Shown here: positions 8,414 to 18,165 of the stretch, piece by piece | Layout of the letters: each line of letters opens with the position of its first letter | Position numbering within the stretch: position 1 is the stretch's first letter | Assembly (NCBI RefSeq): GCF_006861825.1 | Contig: NZ_VDGI01000001.1 | Span: 412,048-476,047 of the forward strand | DNA: 64,000 bases | Source: Psychrobacillus vulpis | GTDB lineage: Bacteria; Bacillota; Bacilli; Bacillales_A; Planococcaceae | Direction of reading: 5' to 3' | Made by a program: the position numbers and the translations under genes | Notes under the pieces: model-generated | Database searches by the model: none | What the model was told of the DNA's origin: nothing | What the model saw: only the letters and a program-made list of their open reading frames with translations

Positions 8414-9379
8414 TTAAGGTATTAAAAGGACTTTTCCGACGCTTTTTCGACTTTCTAATAGGCAGTGAGCTGCTGCTCCATCCTTCAACGAAAAAATGGA
8501 AGGCTCTTTCAAGCTTATTTTCCCTTCTAAAATCCAATCAAATAATTGCTTGGATCGCACTTTTCTTTCCTCATAGGATGTCAGCACATTCCAAAGGTCT
8601 CCACCAGTTAAGGTTTTGGATGTATCCATCAGCATTCTTGGATCCACAAGTGATGGATCTCCCCCAGACATTCCATAAAATACAACCGTTCCGCCAATTC
8701 TAGTGACTTCAAAACTTTCTTCTAACGTAGATCCGACTGACTCATAAACAACATCTACTCCTACACCGTTCGTTACTTCCTTCACTTCATTTATCCAATT
8801 ATCTTTGTATAGAAAAACGTAGTCTGCTCCAACGGAAGTTGCCGCTTCTGACTTTTCTATTGAGGATGTCAGCCCTATCACTTTTGCCCCAAGTAATTTT
8901 CCAATTTGAATTAAGTTTTGCCCAACTCCACCTGCAGCAGCGTGAACTAAAATTGTATCTCCAGCTCCTACTTTATAGCTATCTCTTGTTAAATACTGCG
9001 CTGTTAATCCTTGTAATAAAACAGATGCAGCTGTTTCAAAAGAAATGTCATCTGGTAGTGGAATTGCTTTTTCAATAGGAACCGCTACTAATTCTGCATT
9101 AGCAAATGGGACATCCGCAAAAGCAATACGATCTCCTACTTTCACACTAGTTATGTCAACACCTACTTGCTCTACTATCCCAGAGCCTTCATATCCTAAA
9201 ATGTATGGTGGTTTACCAGCTAGATGATAATTCCCTTTTCTTCTATAAATATCAGCAAAGTTTAATCCAATCGCCGAAGTACGCACGAGTAATTCATTTT
9301 CTTTAATGACTGGATTATCGATTTCTTTATATTGCAGTACTTCCGGACCACCAAACGATTCAAATATAAGTGCTTTCAT
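8414..9379 (-). CDS. Quinone oxidoreductase / zinc-free alcohol dehydrogenase-like protein
   Basis: A 321-residue medium-chain reductase of the QOR type. It has an N-terminal GroES-like domain (FGGPEVLQYKEID, GLNFADIYRRKGNY, ILGYEGSGIVEQVG). A Rossmann domain follows, with the NADPH motif VHAAAGGVGQNLIQIGKLLGAKVIG. Zinc-binding cysteines are absent, as in quinone reductases. It probably reduces quinones or enones with NADPH in the cytosol; the physiological substrate is unknown. Start ATG 9379. It is a single gene between glmM and the DJ-1 gene. Confidence 0.88.
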   Translation of the reverse strand: MKALIFESFGGPEVLQYKEIDNPVIKENELLVRTSAIGLNFADIYRRKGNYHLAGKPPYILGYEGSGIVEQVGVDITSVKVGDRIAFADVPFANAELVAVPIEKAIPLPDDISFETAASVLLQGLTAQYLTRDSYKVGAGDTILVHAAAGGVGQNLIQIGKLLGAKVIGLTSSIEKSEAATSVGADYVFLYKDNWINEVKEVTNGVGVDVVYESVGSTLEESFEVTRIGGTVVFYGMSGGDPSLVDPRMLMDTSKTLTGGDLWNVLTSYEERKVRSKQLFDWILEGKISLKEPSIFSLKDGAAAHCLLESRKSVGKVLLIP

Positions 9380-9436
9380 TTTGTAACTCCTCTGCTATTA
9401 AAATTTATATGACAATGCATCCGTCTTTTTAGACTA

Positions 9437-9465
9437 AAAAATCCAGCACAAGGCTGGATTTTTTG
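9437..9465 (-). terminator. Terminator after glmM
   Basis: The stem AAATCCAGC/GCTGGATTT is flanked by A and T runs. It lies immediately after the glmM stop codon at 9475. Confidence 0.8.
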
Positions 9466-9474
9466 TATCTATTA

Positions 9475-10827
9475 TTATTCAGCTAAACCCATTTCTGCTT
9501 TTACAACTTCCGAAATTCGGTTTACGTAGTTTTCACATTCGTCTTCTGATGCAGCTTCTACCATGACACGTACAAGCGGCTCTGTACCAGATGGTCGTAC
9601 AAGAACACGCCCATTGCCTGCCATTTCAGCTTCTACTTCACTAATGATTGCAGCAACTTTATCATTTTGAGTAACCGCATGTTTGTCAGTTACACGAACA
9701 TTTACTAGTTTTTGAGGATAGATTGTCATTTCAGATGCAAGCTCGGAAAGCTTTTTCCCAGTAACCTTCATAATATTTACTAGTTGTAAACCAGTTAGCA
9801 ATCCGTCTCCTGTTGTATTGAAATCTAAGAATACAATATGACCTGACTGTTCTCCACCTAAGTTATAGCCGTTCTTTTTCATTTCTTCCACAACGTATCG
9901 ATCTCCAACAGCAGTTTTCACACTTGACATGTCATGTGTTTCTAAAGCTTTATAGAAGCCCATATTACTCATTACAGTAGAAACAACCGTATTTTTATTT
10001 AAACGACCATTTGCATTTAAATGCTTCGCACAAATATACATAATTTGATCGCCGTCTACAATATTCCCTTTTTCATCTACAGCAATTAATCTATCTCCAT
10101 CTCCATCAAAAGCAAGTCCAACATGTGCTCCTTTTTCTAACACAAATTTCGCCAATTCTTCTGGATGTGTAGAACCTACTCCATCGTTAATATTCAAGCC
10201 ATTTGGAGATGCACCCATAGTAGATAAATCAGCTTCCAAATCTGCAAATACATGCGTAGCAAGTGATGATGTCGCACCGTTTGCACAATCTAACGCTACA
10301 TGAAGCCCAACAAACTCTTCATCAATAGATTGCTTCAAATATTGAATGTATTTTTGACCGCCTTCAAAATAATCAGATACAGATCCTACACCTGCTCCTG
10401 TCGGACGTGGAAGCTCGTCAATTTCTGCATCAATTAATTGCTCAATTTCCTCTTCTTGTTCATCCGTAAGCTTAAAGCCGTCAGAACCAAAGAATTTAAT
10501 TCCATTATCAGCAACAGGGTTATGGGATGCTGAAATCATTACTCCAGCATCTGCACTCATTACTCTAGTTAAGTAAGCAACGCCTGGTGTACTAATAACA
10601 CCCAGACGCATTACCTCTACTCCTACAGATAAGAGTCCTGCTACTAGCGCACCTTCTAACATATGACCAGAAACACGAGTATCACGACCTATTAGAACTT
10701 TCGCGCGATTTTCCGATTCTTTTGTTAATACATATCCACCAAAGCGGCCTAATTTAAAAGCAAGTTCCGGTGTTAGTTCAGAGTTTGCTACTCCTCTTAC
10801 ACCATCAGTTCCAAAGTATTTTCCCAT
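9475..10827 (-). CDS. glmM: Phosphoglucosamine mutase
   Basis: Converts glucosamine-6-phosphate to glucosamine-1-phosphate on the way to UDP-GlcNAc, downstream of GlmS. The 450-residue alpha-D-phosphohexomutase starts [15 protein letters not shown]. The phosphoserine loop [10 protein letters not shown] puts the catalytic Ser at 101. The metal loop is FDGDGDR, and the C-terminal phosphate loop is [12 protein letters not shown]. It is the third gene of cdaA-cdaR-glmM, the conserved Firmicutes order linking c-di-AMP synthesis and wall precursor synthesis. It ends at a terminator. Confidence 0.98.
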   Translation of the reverse strand: MGKYFGTDGVRGVANSELTPELAFKLGRFGGYVLTKESENRAKVLIGRDTRVSGHMLEGALVAGLLSVGVEVMRLGVISTPGVAYLTRVMSADAGVMISASHNPVADNGIKFFGSDGFKLTDEQEEEIEQLIDAEIDELPRPTGAGVGSVSDYFEGGQKYIQYLKQSIDEEFVGLHVALDCANGATSSLATHVFADLEADLSTMGASPNGLNINDGVGSTHPEELAKFVLEKGAHVGLAFDGDGDRLIAVDEKGNIVDGDQIMYICAKHLNANGRLNKNTVVSTVMSNMGFYKALETHDMSSVKTAVGDRYVVEEMKKNGYNLGGEQSGHIVFLDFNTTGDGLLTGLQLVNIMKVTGKKLSELASEMTIYPQKLVNVRVTDKHAVTQNDKVAAIISEVEAEMAGNGRVLVRPSGTEPLVRVMVEAASEDECENYVNRISEVVKAEMGLAE

Positions 10828-10863
10828 TAATCTTCTCTCCTTAAAAACCTGTAGTCCTGCGTA

Positions 10864-12129
10864 TTAGGCTTCTTTTACTGTTAACTTTACCTCGGACGCA
10901 GACATTTCCCATTCAACCTCTGTAGAGGCATCTGTTTTTATCGGAAATGTATTATCCCCTATTACCGCATTTTGTGCATCTACATATAGAGCGATATTAC
11001 TACTATTTAATTTATCCAAAGCTTCTGGTGTTCCTCTAGCCTTCACGGAAACTAAACCGTCTGTAGGAGTTTGAAAAACACTCACTAGTTGATTTGGAAG
11101 TCCTCGTACCTCAACTGCTACATTATCAAAGGTCTTTTCGCTAACGCCTGAAACAGTATCCTCTTCTTCCACTGGAGGTTCTGTTACCGGAGCAGGTGTT
11201 ACATCTCCGACTACCTTAATCTTGTCGTGAGACATCCGCGTCACTCCTGGTGGAACTGCTAGCTTCACGTCAAAGTCTCCAGATGCTTCAAGCTTACTTA
11301 CATCTACATCTACAGTTAACTGGTCCAATTTATCAAGCACCGTTGGAGGACCATATAAGCGAATCGATTCCATATTCGTAGATAAATTATTGATCGTCAC
11401 GCCTTGTTTTGGTGTACCTTTTTGCTTTAATACAACTGGTATATCCTTGCTGTACTCTTCCACCCTAACTTTTACCTGTACCTGTTTAGGCTCGACTATC
11501 ACATCTAATTTATTTAGATCCCTGTCAAGAACTCTTACACTTGCCTTTTGATCAAATGATTTAGTAATACCGGGATTACCATCAAGTGTCGCTTTTACAT
11601 AGCCTATGCTATTTATGACACTTTTTGCACCTGTAATTGTAACCATTTTTGGTTCAACGTCATAGGACTTAACGATGTAATTTTCTGCTAACAAGCCTTC
11701 ATTCATATCAGGGTCCACTCGAAATTGCTTCGATATTTTTTCTTCAATCTCCACATTTACGTAGACCGGATCTATTCGGACCTTTAATTTGTCGGAAAAG
11801 TTTTCGTGTTGAATTTCCACTCGATGCTCTCCATATGTTAGCTTACTTAAATCCACAAATAATTTATAGTCTTTTATCATTTTAGCAGATAATACAACTT
11901 GTGATGGACCCTCTATAGTTACTGTTACAGTTTGAGGAACTCCTGTTACAACTGAATTGTCGTCATCATAATAGACTTCTACTGGTACGTCACGGAGAAC
12001 GTCTATTTGTGTTCCGCTAGAAATAGAATTCGTATTATTCTCATCAGATTTCACAGAAACGAATAGTAAAATCGCTAATGCTAAAGCTATAATTCGCAAG
12101 AACCATGGATTATCCATCATTTTATCCAT
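10864..12129 (-). CDS. cdaR: CdaA regulatory protein (YbbR-domain)
   Basis: A 421-residue protein with one N-terminal membrane anchor (about residues 9-26, FLRIIALALAILLFVSVKS). Four YbbR repeats follow outside the membrane. YbbR-domain proteins bind and modulate the membrane diadenylate cyclase CdaA. It overlaps the 3' end of cdaA by eight bases, so the two are translationally coupled. A proline/acidic linker (APVTEPPVEEEDT) precedes the last repeat. The family is clear from the gene order and the repeats. Confidence 0.92.
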   Translation of the reverse strand: MDKMMDNPWFLRIIALALAILLFVSVKSDENNTNSISSGTQIDVLRDVPVEVYYDDDNSVVTGVPQTVTVTIEGPSQVVLSAKMIKDYKLFVDLSKLTYGEHRVEIQHENFSDKLKVRIDPVYVNVEIEEKISKQFRVDPDMNEGLLAENYIVKSYDVEPKMVTITGAKSVINSIGYVKATLDGNPGITKSFDQKASVRVLDRDLNKLDVIVEPKQVQVKVRVEEYSKDIPVVLKQKGTPKQGVTINNLSTNMESIRLYGPPTVLDKLDQLTVDVDVSKLEASGDFDVKLAVPPGVTRMSHDKIKVVGDVTPAPVTEPPVEEEDTVSGVSEKTFDNVAVEVRGLPNQLVSVFQTPTDGLVSVKARGTPEALDKLNSSNIALYVDAQNAVIGDNTFPIKTDASTEVEWEMSASEVKLTVKEA

Positions 12130-12958
12130 TCTGTTTCCCCCTCCACAACCATTTAGAAGAAGTTAATAGCTCTTCCGTGGGTCCAAACCATAGTCGCTTC
12201 AAGTGAGCTTCAAACTCTTCCATGGATAAATTTCGATGGAGATCCCCATTAGAGGTTAAACTTACAGCTCCCGTCTCTTCGGATACAACAATTGTAATGG
12301 CATCTGTTACTTCACTCAATCCAATTGCAGCCCGATGCCTCGTTCCAAGCTCTTTCGAAATGAATGGACTTTCGGACAATGGCAAATAACAAGCTGCGGA
12401 AGCTATTTTATTTTTTTGGACAATCACTGCCCCATCATGCAATGGTGTATTTGGAATGAAAATATTAATCATTAGCTCAGATGTAATATTTGCATTTAAC
12501 GGAATTCCTGTTTCAATATAATCTGATAAACCCGTTTCCCTCTCAATCGATATTAAAGCCCCTATACGACGTTTTGCCATATAGCTTACTGATTTGGTCA
12601 TAGCCGCAATTAAACGGCTCTGCTCCTCTTGTTCCTGCATCGAGCCTCTCGCGAAAAGTCTACCTCTACCTATTTGTTCAAGCGCTCTTCTTATTTCTGG
12701 CTGGAATATTATAATAATTGCTACAAACCCAAAATCAATGACTTGTTCCAGCATCCATCCGAGCGTATCCAAACCTAAAAAGTTTGTGACAACACTTGCG
12801 ATAACTATAACGAAGATCCCTTTTAATAATTGGACCGCTTTCGTTCCTTTTATAAGAGTTATTACTTTATATATAACAAACCAAACGAATAAAACATCTA
12901 ATATGTTTACAATAACGTTTACTGGCATTAAATTTGTAAATTGCTCCATAAACGACAT
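12122..12958 (-). CDS. cdaA: Diadenylate cyclase CdaA (c-di-AMP synthase)
   Basis: Joins two ATP into cyclic di-AMP, an essential messenger controlling potassium and osmolyte uptake and wall homeostasis. I start at ATG 12958 (MSFMEQF), which has GGGGGAT seven bases upstream; the open frame extends 12 codons earlier. Three membrane helices (about 12-85) precede the DAC domain, which has the catalytic motifs LHDGAVI and GTRHRAAIG. The length of 278 residues is normal for CdaA. It is the first gene of cdaA-cdaR-glmM. Confidence 0.96.
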   Translation of the reverse strand: MSFMEQFTNLMPVNVIVNILDVLFVWFVIYKVITLIKGTKAVQLLKGIFVIVIASVVTNFLGLDTLGWMLEQVIDFGFVAIIIIFQPEIRRALEQIGRGRLFARGSMQEQEEQSRLIAAMTKSVSYMAKRRIGALISIERETGLSDYIETGIPLNANITSELMINIFIPNTPLHDGAVIVQKNKIASAACYLPLSESPFISKELGTRHRAAIGLSEVTDAITIVVSEETGAVSLTSNGDLHRNLSMEEFEAHLKRLWFGPTEELLTSSKWLWRGKQNG

Positions 12959-13036
12959 GTGGCATCCCCCACTTTTCATCACAAATCCATACAATGTAAG
13001 TATAACATAGAAAAGGAATTTTCCGCCTTTATGACC

Positions 13037-13074
13037 CTAAAAAAGTCTATCCAAAATTTCGGATAGACTTTTTA
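13037..13074 (-). terminator. Terminator after rsiW
   Basis: The stem AAAAAGTCTATCC/GGATAGACTTTTT has a short AAAATTTC-type loop. It separates sigW-rsiW from cdaA. Confidence 0.85.
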
Positions 13075-13707
13075 TTATTTCTTCGTTTCTTCTTTTTCAA
13101 AAAACGATATAAAATCTTTAGCACCGTCTTTTATATGGAACCAAAGCCAGTCAAATACTTCGTTAATCTCTTCAGAAGTACCTGTAATGTTTGCTGTAGA
13201 AGCCATATACTTAGTACCGTTGATAATGGTTAAATTTCCGTCCAATTCACCATCGATTCGAACATCACCATTTTTTACAACAAGATCACCTGTAACGACT
13301 TGTCCTTCAGGGATAATAACTGTTTCCCCTTCCACGATGACATTTTCTTGTTTTGTAAAAGAGAATTGCTGTTCTTCGTTGAAATTAGTGAACAATGCGC
13401 TACTCATAAATAGGAAGAATAAAGCCGCTGCGGTTAGAATTGGATGACGTCTCAACCATCTACTAACACCTGCATGTGATTTTTCTTTTGGAAGCCTTGC
13501 CATAACAGAGTTGGCAAAATCAGCTGGTGCCTTTACATGGGCTGCTCCTTTTACGAAAGCAACTACATTGCTTAGCTCATGCATATGTGCTTGACAATCC
13601 ACGCATGACTGCAAATGAGTTTTAAGTTCAAGCTCATGTTCACGGGTAATTTCGCCATCTAAATATTCATGCATATAGTGAACAATTCGCTCTGGACACG
13701 CATTCAT
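13075..13707 (-). CDS. rsiW: Anti-sigma-W factor
   Basis: A 210-residue membrane-anchored anti-sigma factor. The N-terminal zinc-binding anti-sigma domain has HxxxCxxC in THLQSCVDC (about residues 31-39), with the preceding YLDGEI helix. A single membrane segment (about 87-108, HPILTAAALFFLFMSSALF) divides it from an extracytoplasmic part. It should hold SigW at the membrane until cell-envelope stress triggers regulated proteolysis. It lies 12 bases downstream of sigW. The extracytoplasmic part looks like repetitive beta strands (GDLVVKNGDVRIDGELDGNL). Confidence 0.9.
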   Translation of the reverse strand: MNACPERIVHYMHEYLDGEITREHELELKTHLQSCVDCQAHMHELSNVVAFVKGAAHVKAPADFANSVMARLPKEKSHAGVSRWLRRHPILTAAALFFLFMSSALFTNFNEEQQFSFTKQENVIVEGETVIIPEGQVVTGDLVVKNGDVRIDGELDGNLTIINGTKYMASTANITGTSEEINEVFDWLWFHIKDGAKDFISFFEKEETKK

Positions 13708-13719
13708 CGTGATTACCTC

Positions 13720-14295
13720 CTATAAAAAGTTGGGCTGTTTACTTAATTGTTTTCTAAGTGCTTCTCGGCCTCTATGAATTCTTGTTTTTACAGTTCCAAG
13801 TGGTAATTCTAATATCTCACTTATTTCTTGTAAAGATAACTCTTCCATATATTTAAGTACAATTGCTGATCGATATTTGTCCGGAAGACGACTTATTTCA
13901 TATTGAATGCGATCTTGCAACTCCAATTTCATTAGTTCTTCTTCTGGAAGTTCTTCCGCAGCAGCAATTTGTGAATACATATTAAGTCCTTCTGTGCCTG
14001 CAACTTCCGCATCTAAATAATAATCTGGCTTTTTTTTACGAATCCGGTCAATACATAAATTCGTCGCAATTCGGTACAGCCAAGTGGAAAATTTTCTTTT
14101 TTGATCAAACGTGTGAATGTTAATAAAGGCTCGCACAAACGCCTCTTGTGCAATGTCTTCTGCTTCATGACGATTTCCTAGCATGCGGAAGCATACTTGA
14201 AAAAGTTTATGTTGATACAGGTCAACAATCTCCGCGAATGCGTCTTTGTCACCTTTTAACACTTGTTTTATTCGTTTGTTCACTAACGCATCCAT
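13720..14295 (-). CDS. sigW: ECF sigma factor SigW
   Basis: A 191-residue extracytoplasmic-function sigma factor. Region 2 (DLYQHKLFQVCFRMLGNRHEAEDIAQEAFVRAF) recognises the -10 element. Region 4 (LPDKYRSAIVLKYMEELSLQEISEILELPLGTVKTRIHRGREALR) recognises the -35 element. Length and sequence fit SigW, which controls envelope-stress and antibiotic-resistance genes in bacilli. It is followed by its anti-sigma factor and preceded by a promoter of the sigma-W type, so it should control itself. Confidence 0.93.
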   Translation of the reverse strand: MDALVNKRIKQVLKGDKDAFAEIVDLYQHKLFQVCFRMLGNRHEAEDIAQEAFVRAFINIHTFDQKRKFSTWLYRIATNLCIDRIRKKKPDYYLDAEVAGTEGLNMYSQIAAAEELPEEELMKLELQDRIQYEISRLPDKYRSAIVLKYMEELSLQEISEILELPLGTVKTRIHRGREALRKQLSKQPNFL

Positions 14296-14332
14296 CGTGA
14301 TTCCCCTCCGCTCTATGCGGCTGTCTAACCTA

Positions 14333-14359
14333 TACGTATAAAGGTGGCAACAGGTTTCA
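14333..14359 (-). promoter_or_regulatory. Sigma-W-type autoregulatory promoter of sigW
   Basis: On the minus strand, TGAAAC (14359-14354) and CGTA (14336-14333) are separated by 17 bases, upstream of sigW. These are the known -35 and -10 elements of sigma-W promoters. Confidence 0.8.
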
Positions 14360-14420
14360 TTTTTTTTTACATCATTTTAAGTTTACCAAATAATTCATAG
14401 TTTGTGTTGTTTATTGAAAA

Positions 14421-14449
14421 ACAAAAAGCAGACGAAGCGTCTGCTTTAA
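14421..14449 (-). terminator. Terminator after rocF
   Basis: A 10-bp stem AAAGCAGACG/CGTCTGCTTT with loop AAG is followed by a T-rich run on the minus strand. It overlaps the rocF stop codon. Confidence 0.85.
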
Positions 14450-15351
14450 ACTAAACTTTCCCCAAACAATGAGCCCATAAGAGCAACTGCTACGTCTGCT
14501 GTTTTATTTTCTTCATCTAATATTGGGTTTACTTCAACGAATTCTGCTGAAGTGATAATGTTGGATGAATATAACATTTCCATTGCTAGATGGCTTTCAC
14601 GATAACTAATTCCACCTGGAACAGGAGTACCAACTCCCGGTGTATAAAGTGGATCTATTCCATCTAAATCTAATGATAAGTGTACGCCATCTACTTTACG
14701 TTCAGCAAAATACTCAATCGTTTGGTTCATCACTTCTGTCATGCCTAGTTTGTCAATTTCGTGCATGGAGAAAACTTTAATCCCTTTTTCTTTAATTAGT
14801 TCACGTTCTCCAGGATCTACTGAACGAGCGCCAATAATAACTACGTTTTCCGGTTTAATCTTTGGTGCATAGGAACGGATATTTACTAAATCATCATGGC
14901 CTAATCCGATACTAACAGCTAACGGCATTCCATGGATGTTCCCGGATGGAGAAGTTTCCGCTGTATTTAAATCTGCATGTGCATCGTACCAAATAACTCC
15001 AAGGTTTTGATAACGATCAGCTAAACCTGCAAGTGTTCCAATAGCTATGCTATGATCTCCACCAAGCACTAATGGATAATGTCCTTCCGTTAATACCTCA
15101 TGTACTTTGTTTGCAAGCTTTGTGTTCCCATCGATTACATCTTCTAAATTACGCAAATGCGTATTCGGAGATTGTTCTTTTCTTGTATGACTTATAGGTA
15201 TATCGCCTTCATCTTTTACAGAATGACCTAATGCTTCTAAACGTTCGATTACCCCTGCATAACGAATGGCACTTGGCCCCATATCGACACCACGTCTATT
15301 TTGACCAAGGTCCATTGGTACACCTATAAGAGAAATGCTTAATTTATTCAT
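14446..15351 (-). CDS. rocF: Arginase
   Basis: Hydrolyses arginine to ornithine and urea in arginine catabolism. I start at ATG 15351 (MNKLSISLIGVPMDLGQ), with an AGGGGG site upstream; the open frame runs 20 codons further. About 301 residues, normal for bacterial arginase. The manganese-binding motifs are complete: GGDHSIAIG, WYDAHADLN and SLDLDGIDP. It stands alone rather than in a roc operon. The genes upstream and downstream are unrelated. Confidence 0.95.
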   Translation of the reverse strand: MNKLSISLIGVPMDLGQNRRGVDMGPSAIRYAGVIERLEALGHSVKDEGDIPISHTRKEQSPNTHLRNLEDVIDGNTKLANKVHEVLTEGHYPLVLGGDHSIAIGTLAGLADRYQNLGVIWYDAHADLNTAETSPSGNIHGMPLAVSIGLGHDDLVNIRSYAPKIKPENVVIIGARSVDPGERELIKEKGIKVFSMHEIDKLGMTEVMNQTIEYFAERKVDGVHLSLDLDGIDPLYTPGVGTPVPGGISYRESHLAMEMLYSSNIITSAEFVEVNPILDEENKTADVAVALMGSLFGESLV

Positions 15352-15421
15352 TATTTCATACCCCCTTCTGTTCATACATCTATTGTAATTCCTAAAGGGC
15401 AGTTGGCTCAACTCGACAAAA

Positions 15422-16003
15422 TTACGAATATTTATTCATTAATTGTACGAGCATTTTTTTTACTTCTTCCCATTCACTGTTAATGATTGAATAAACGACC
15501 GCGTTGCGAACCGTTCCATTTGAACGTAAGCGTTCATTTCTTAGAACACCTTCTTTTATTCCACCAATTCTTTCTATTGCTCGTTGTGAGCTTACATTTA
15601 ATTCATCCGTTTTAAATTGGACTCGAATCATTCCAAGGCTTTCAAAACAATGTTTTAATAACAAATATTTGCATGTCGTATTCACATGTGTTCGTTGAAA
15701 TTTTTTTCCATAGAAAGTAGATCCGATTTCACATGCATGATTTACTTGATCAATACCATAAATACGTGTTGTACCCATAATTTCTTTTGTCTCTGTATGT
15801 TCGACCACATATGCGAGAGCGGTTTTGGCGACATTCGTTTGTTGAATACCCACTTGTAGCCACTGCTCAAGCTGTTCAAAGTTTTCTATTTTATTCAGCA
15901 TAAATTCAAAAATCTCTGGATTATAAAGCTCCCATAAAAGTTGAATATCCGATTGTTCCATTGGACGTAACGAAACGTCTCCATACACAATTGTCTCTGC
16001 CAA
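15422..16003 (-). CDS. GNAT-family N-acetyltransferase
   Basis: An acetyl-CoA-dependent acetyltransferase of the RimJ/RimL-like group. The pattern VSLRPMEQSDIQLLWE opens the domain. IGSTFYGKKFQRTHVNTTCKYLLLKHCFE contains the acetyl-CoA loop region, and VQFKTDELNVSSQRAIERIGG ends it. I prefer TTG 16003, which has GAGGTG upstream; the longer open frame would run into the citrate synthase gene. About 193 residues. The substrate cannot be told. It lies downstream of the citrate synthase gene on the same strand. Confidence 0.82.
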   Translation of the reverse strand: MAETIVYGDVSLRPMEQSDIQLLWELYNPEIFEFMLNKIENFEQLEQWLQVGIQQTNVAKTALAYVVEHTETKEIMGTTRIYGIDQVNHACEIGSTFYGKKFQRTHVNTTCKYLLLKHCFESLGMIRVQFKTDELNVSSQRAIERIGGIKEGVLRNERLRSNGTVRNAVVYSIINSEWEEVKKMLVQLMNKYS

Positions 16004-16064
16004 ATCCCAACACCTCGCTTTTCTAATATCATAATAGAAACATATAGGTATTGAAAAGAAATTT

Positions 16065-17147
16065 TTAACGACATTCCCCAACATAAAGTGACTGTGGTCG
16101 GAACATAGCCTGATCATCTACTTGCTCTATCACATGTGCACTCCAACCAACAATACGCGCTACACTAAAAGTTGGTGTGAATAAAGACGCCGGCATTTCA
16201 ATGGATCGCATAATAGCTGCCGCATAAAACTCCACATTCGTATAAAGTTTTCTACCTGGCTTAAATTGTTCTAAAAGTGCAGTAATCTCTTTTTCAGCTG
16301 CTGTGGCCAAATCTAACCAAGCATCCGAACCATGTAATTGTAAACACGCTTCTCGTAATAATATCGATCTTGGATCTTCTGTTTTATAGATACGGTGACC
16401 AAATCCCATGATTTTTTCTCCATTTTGAATCTTTTCTTCCACAACAGTTCGAATTCTTGACTCTTCTCGGATTTCCTCTAACAGAGCTAATACTCCTGAA
16501 GGAGCTCCTCCGTGTAATGGACCCTTCATCGTTCCAATGGCAGAAGTAATTGCTGCTGGTAAGTCGGAATCTGTTGAAACGGTTACTCTTGCCGCGAAAG
16601 TAGAGGCATTTAATCCATGCTCCATCGTAAGCTTTAAATATGTCTCAAGAGCTTTTACTTGCGTTGAAGTCGGAGATACACCATTTAACATCCACAAATA
16701 ATTTTCTGTATGAGTAAAATTTTCGTTTGGTTCGACAAAAGGTAGACCTTGCTGTTTTCTATAGTGTCGAGAAATAATTACTGGTAATGCACCTGTTAGA
16801 TGAGTTGCTTGTTCTGTCATTTCCATTTCCAAAAATTCTGGGGTAGCAAATGCAGAAATACCAGTTCTCATCGCATCCATAATAGAAATAGTAGGTAGAA
16901 GCGCGTCGACAATTTTATGAACGTGGGATGGGAGATTTCTTCCTTTTTTTAGTTTCACACTAAATTTCTCTAACTCTTCTTTTGATGGCACTTTATCATA
17001 AGATAAAAAATACGCCACCTGTTCGAATGAATAATTTGCTAATTCTTTCACATTCAGACCACGATATCTTAATGTACCTTGATCTCCGTCAACCAAACTA
17101 ATTTTTGTATGAACTGCCACAACACCTTTTAAGCCTTTTTGAAACAT
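16065..17147 (-). CDS. citA: Citrate synthase, CitA type
   Basis: Condenses oxaloacetate and acetyl-CoA to citrate. About 360 residues, type-II-like bacterial fold. Catalytic histidines are His212 (GPLHGGAPS) and His251 (GFGHRIY), and MEHGLNAST holds the conserved oxaloacetate-binding region. At the third catalytic position this protein has Glu306 (TNVEFYAA), where most citrate synthases have Asp. It is divergent from a LysR regulator, as citA and citR are in Bacillus subtilis, where citA is the minor enzyme. The citZ-icd-mdh context of the main enzyme is absent here. A methylcitrate synthase is a less likely alternative. Confidence 0.88.
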   Translation of the reverse strand: MFQKGLKGVVAVHTKISLVDGDQGTLRYRGLNVKELANYSFEQVAYFLSYDKVPSKEELEKFSVKLKKGRNLPSHVHKIVDALLPTISIMDAMRTGISAFATPEFLEMEMTEQATHLTGALPVIISRHYRKQQGLPFVEPNENFTHTENYLWMLNGVSPTSTQVKALETYLKLTMEHGLNASTFAARVTVSTDSDLPAAITSAIGTMKGPLHGGAPSGVLALLEEIREESRIRTVVEEKIQNGEKIMGFGHRIYKTEDPRSILLREACLQLHGSDAWLDLATAAEKEITALLEQFKPGRKLYTNVEFYAAAIMRSIEMPASLFTPTFSVARIVGWSAHVIEQVDDQAMFRPQSLYVGECR

Positions 17148-17258
17148 TTTAACCCCTCCTTATTTCTTTTAGTATAAGAAACATATATAATTATGAAAAT
17201 TAAATATTATGTATGATGTTGATTAAGATTATTAATTAATTATGAAAGGGGAAGTATT
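17148..17258. promoter_or_regulatory. citA/citR divergent control region
   Basis: An intergenic region of 111 bases between divergent citA and the LysR gene. It is very AT-rich, with several overlapping ATTAAT/ATTAATTAAT motifs (17230-17242) that could be T-N11-A LysR boxes. The ribosome site AAAGGGGAAG of the LysR gene lies at 17246. No single operator can be fixed by eye. Confidence 0.5.
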
Positions 17259-18140
17259 GTGGAGTACCAATGGTTAAAAACTTTTATTGTCGCAGCGGAA
17301 ACAAGTAATTTTAGAAAAGCATCAGAAAAATTAATGATTTCGCAGCCAGGTGTCACTGTTCATATAAAGTTATTAGAAGAATATTTGGGAACTCCTCTAT
17401 TTAATCGCTCTAAAAAACGTGTGAGTCTAACAGAAGCTGGAAAGATGTTTTATGATGAAGCTATCCAGCTTACGAAAGGCTTGGAGGTAAGTGTGGAGCG
17501 TTTACACGCATTTACAGAAGGTTATAAGCGAAAGTGGAATATTGCTATCTCTCCTCTAATGGCCGAAACCATTTTACCTTACATACTACGTTCATTCATG
17601 AACAAATATCCAGATTTAGAACTATCTATTAGAGTAGAAGAGTCGAACAATATTGAAGATTTAGTATGGAACGGTGAAGTACATATGGGAATTTCTGCTT
17701 TAGAAGCAACAAGAAAGAACATTCAATCTATCGAACTTTATGAAGACCCGCTCTTATTCATTGTTCCTACAGATGGGTATGATGATGAATCAGGACCTGT
17801 TTTGGACACTGAAGAGTATATAAAGAAGTATTATTTATTTACCCATCACCATCCAGTTGTTTGGGATACCCTACTTTTGCAACTACGCCAGCAAGTAATT
17901 ACGATGAGAACTATGAAAGTTACACAAGCGCATATAGTAAAGCGGTTCATACAAGAAGGCCTCGGCGCATCATTCCTCCCACAATCTATCGTAAAACGAG
18001 AGCTAACAGAAGGCCGCGTCATGCATGTACCTTTTAATTTATTCCCTCTCCCTAAAGTAAAAACATTTTTATTACTTCAGTCTATGGGGGATTTGGAAAA
18101 GGAATTTATCGAAAAGATTTCTCGGTACTATTTTAGTTAG
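17259..18140 (+). CDS. citR: LysR-family regulator, CitR-like
   Basis: A 293-residue LysR-type regulator. The N-terminal winged helix (about 1-65) reads WLKTFIVAAETSNFRKASEKLMISQPGVTVHIKLLEEYLG, typical of the family. An effector-binding domain follows from about residue 90. The start is GTG 17259, preceded by AAAGGGGAAG. It is divergent from the citA-like gene, the same arrangement as citR-citA in B. subtilis, where CitR represses citA. It probably regulates citrate synthase here too, which is an inference from context. Confidence 0.85.
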   Translation: MEYQWLKTFIVAAETSNFRKASEKLMISQPGVTVHIKLLEEYLGTPLFNRSKKRVSLTEAGKMFYDEAIQLTKGLEVSVERLHAFTEGYKRKWNIAISPLMAETILPYILRSFMNKYPDLELSIRVEESNNIEDLVWNGEVHMGISALEATRKNIQSIELYEDPLLFIVPTDGYDDESGPVLDTEEYIKKYYLFTHHHPVVWDTLLLQLRQQVITMRTMKVTQAHIVKRFIQEGLGASFLPQSIVKRELTEGRVMHVPFNLFPLPKVKTFLLLQSMGDLEKEFIEKISRYYFS

Positions 18141-18165
18141 AAGATTAAAAAGAGGTGAATCAATA

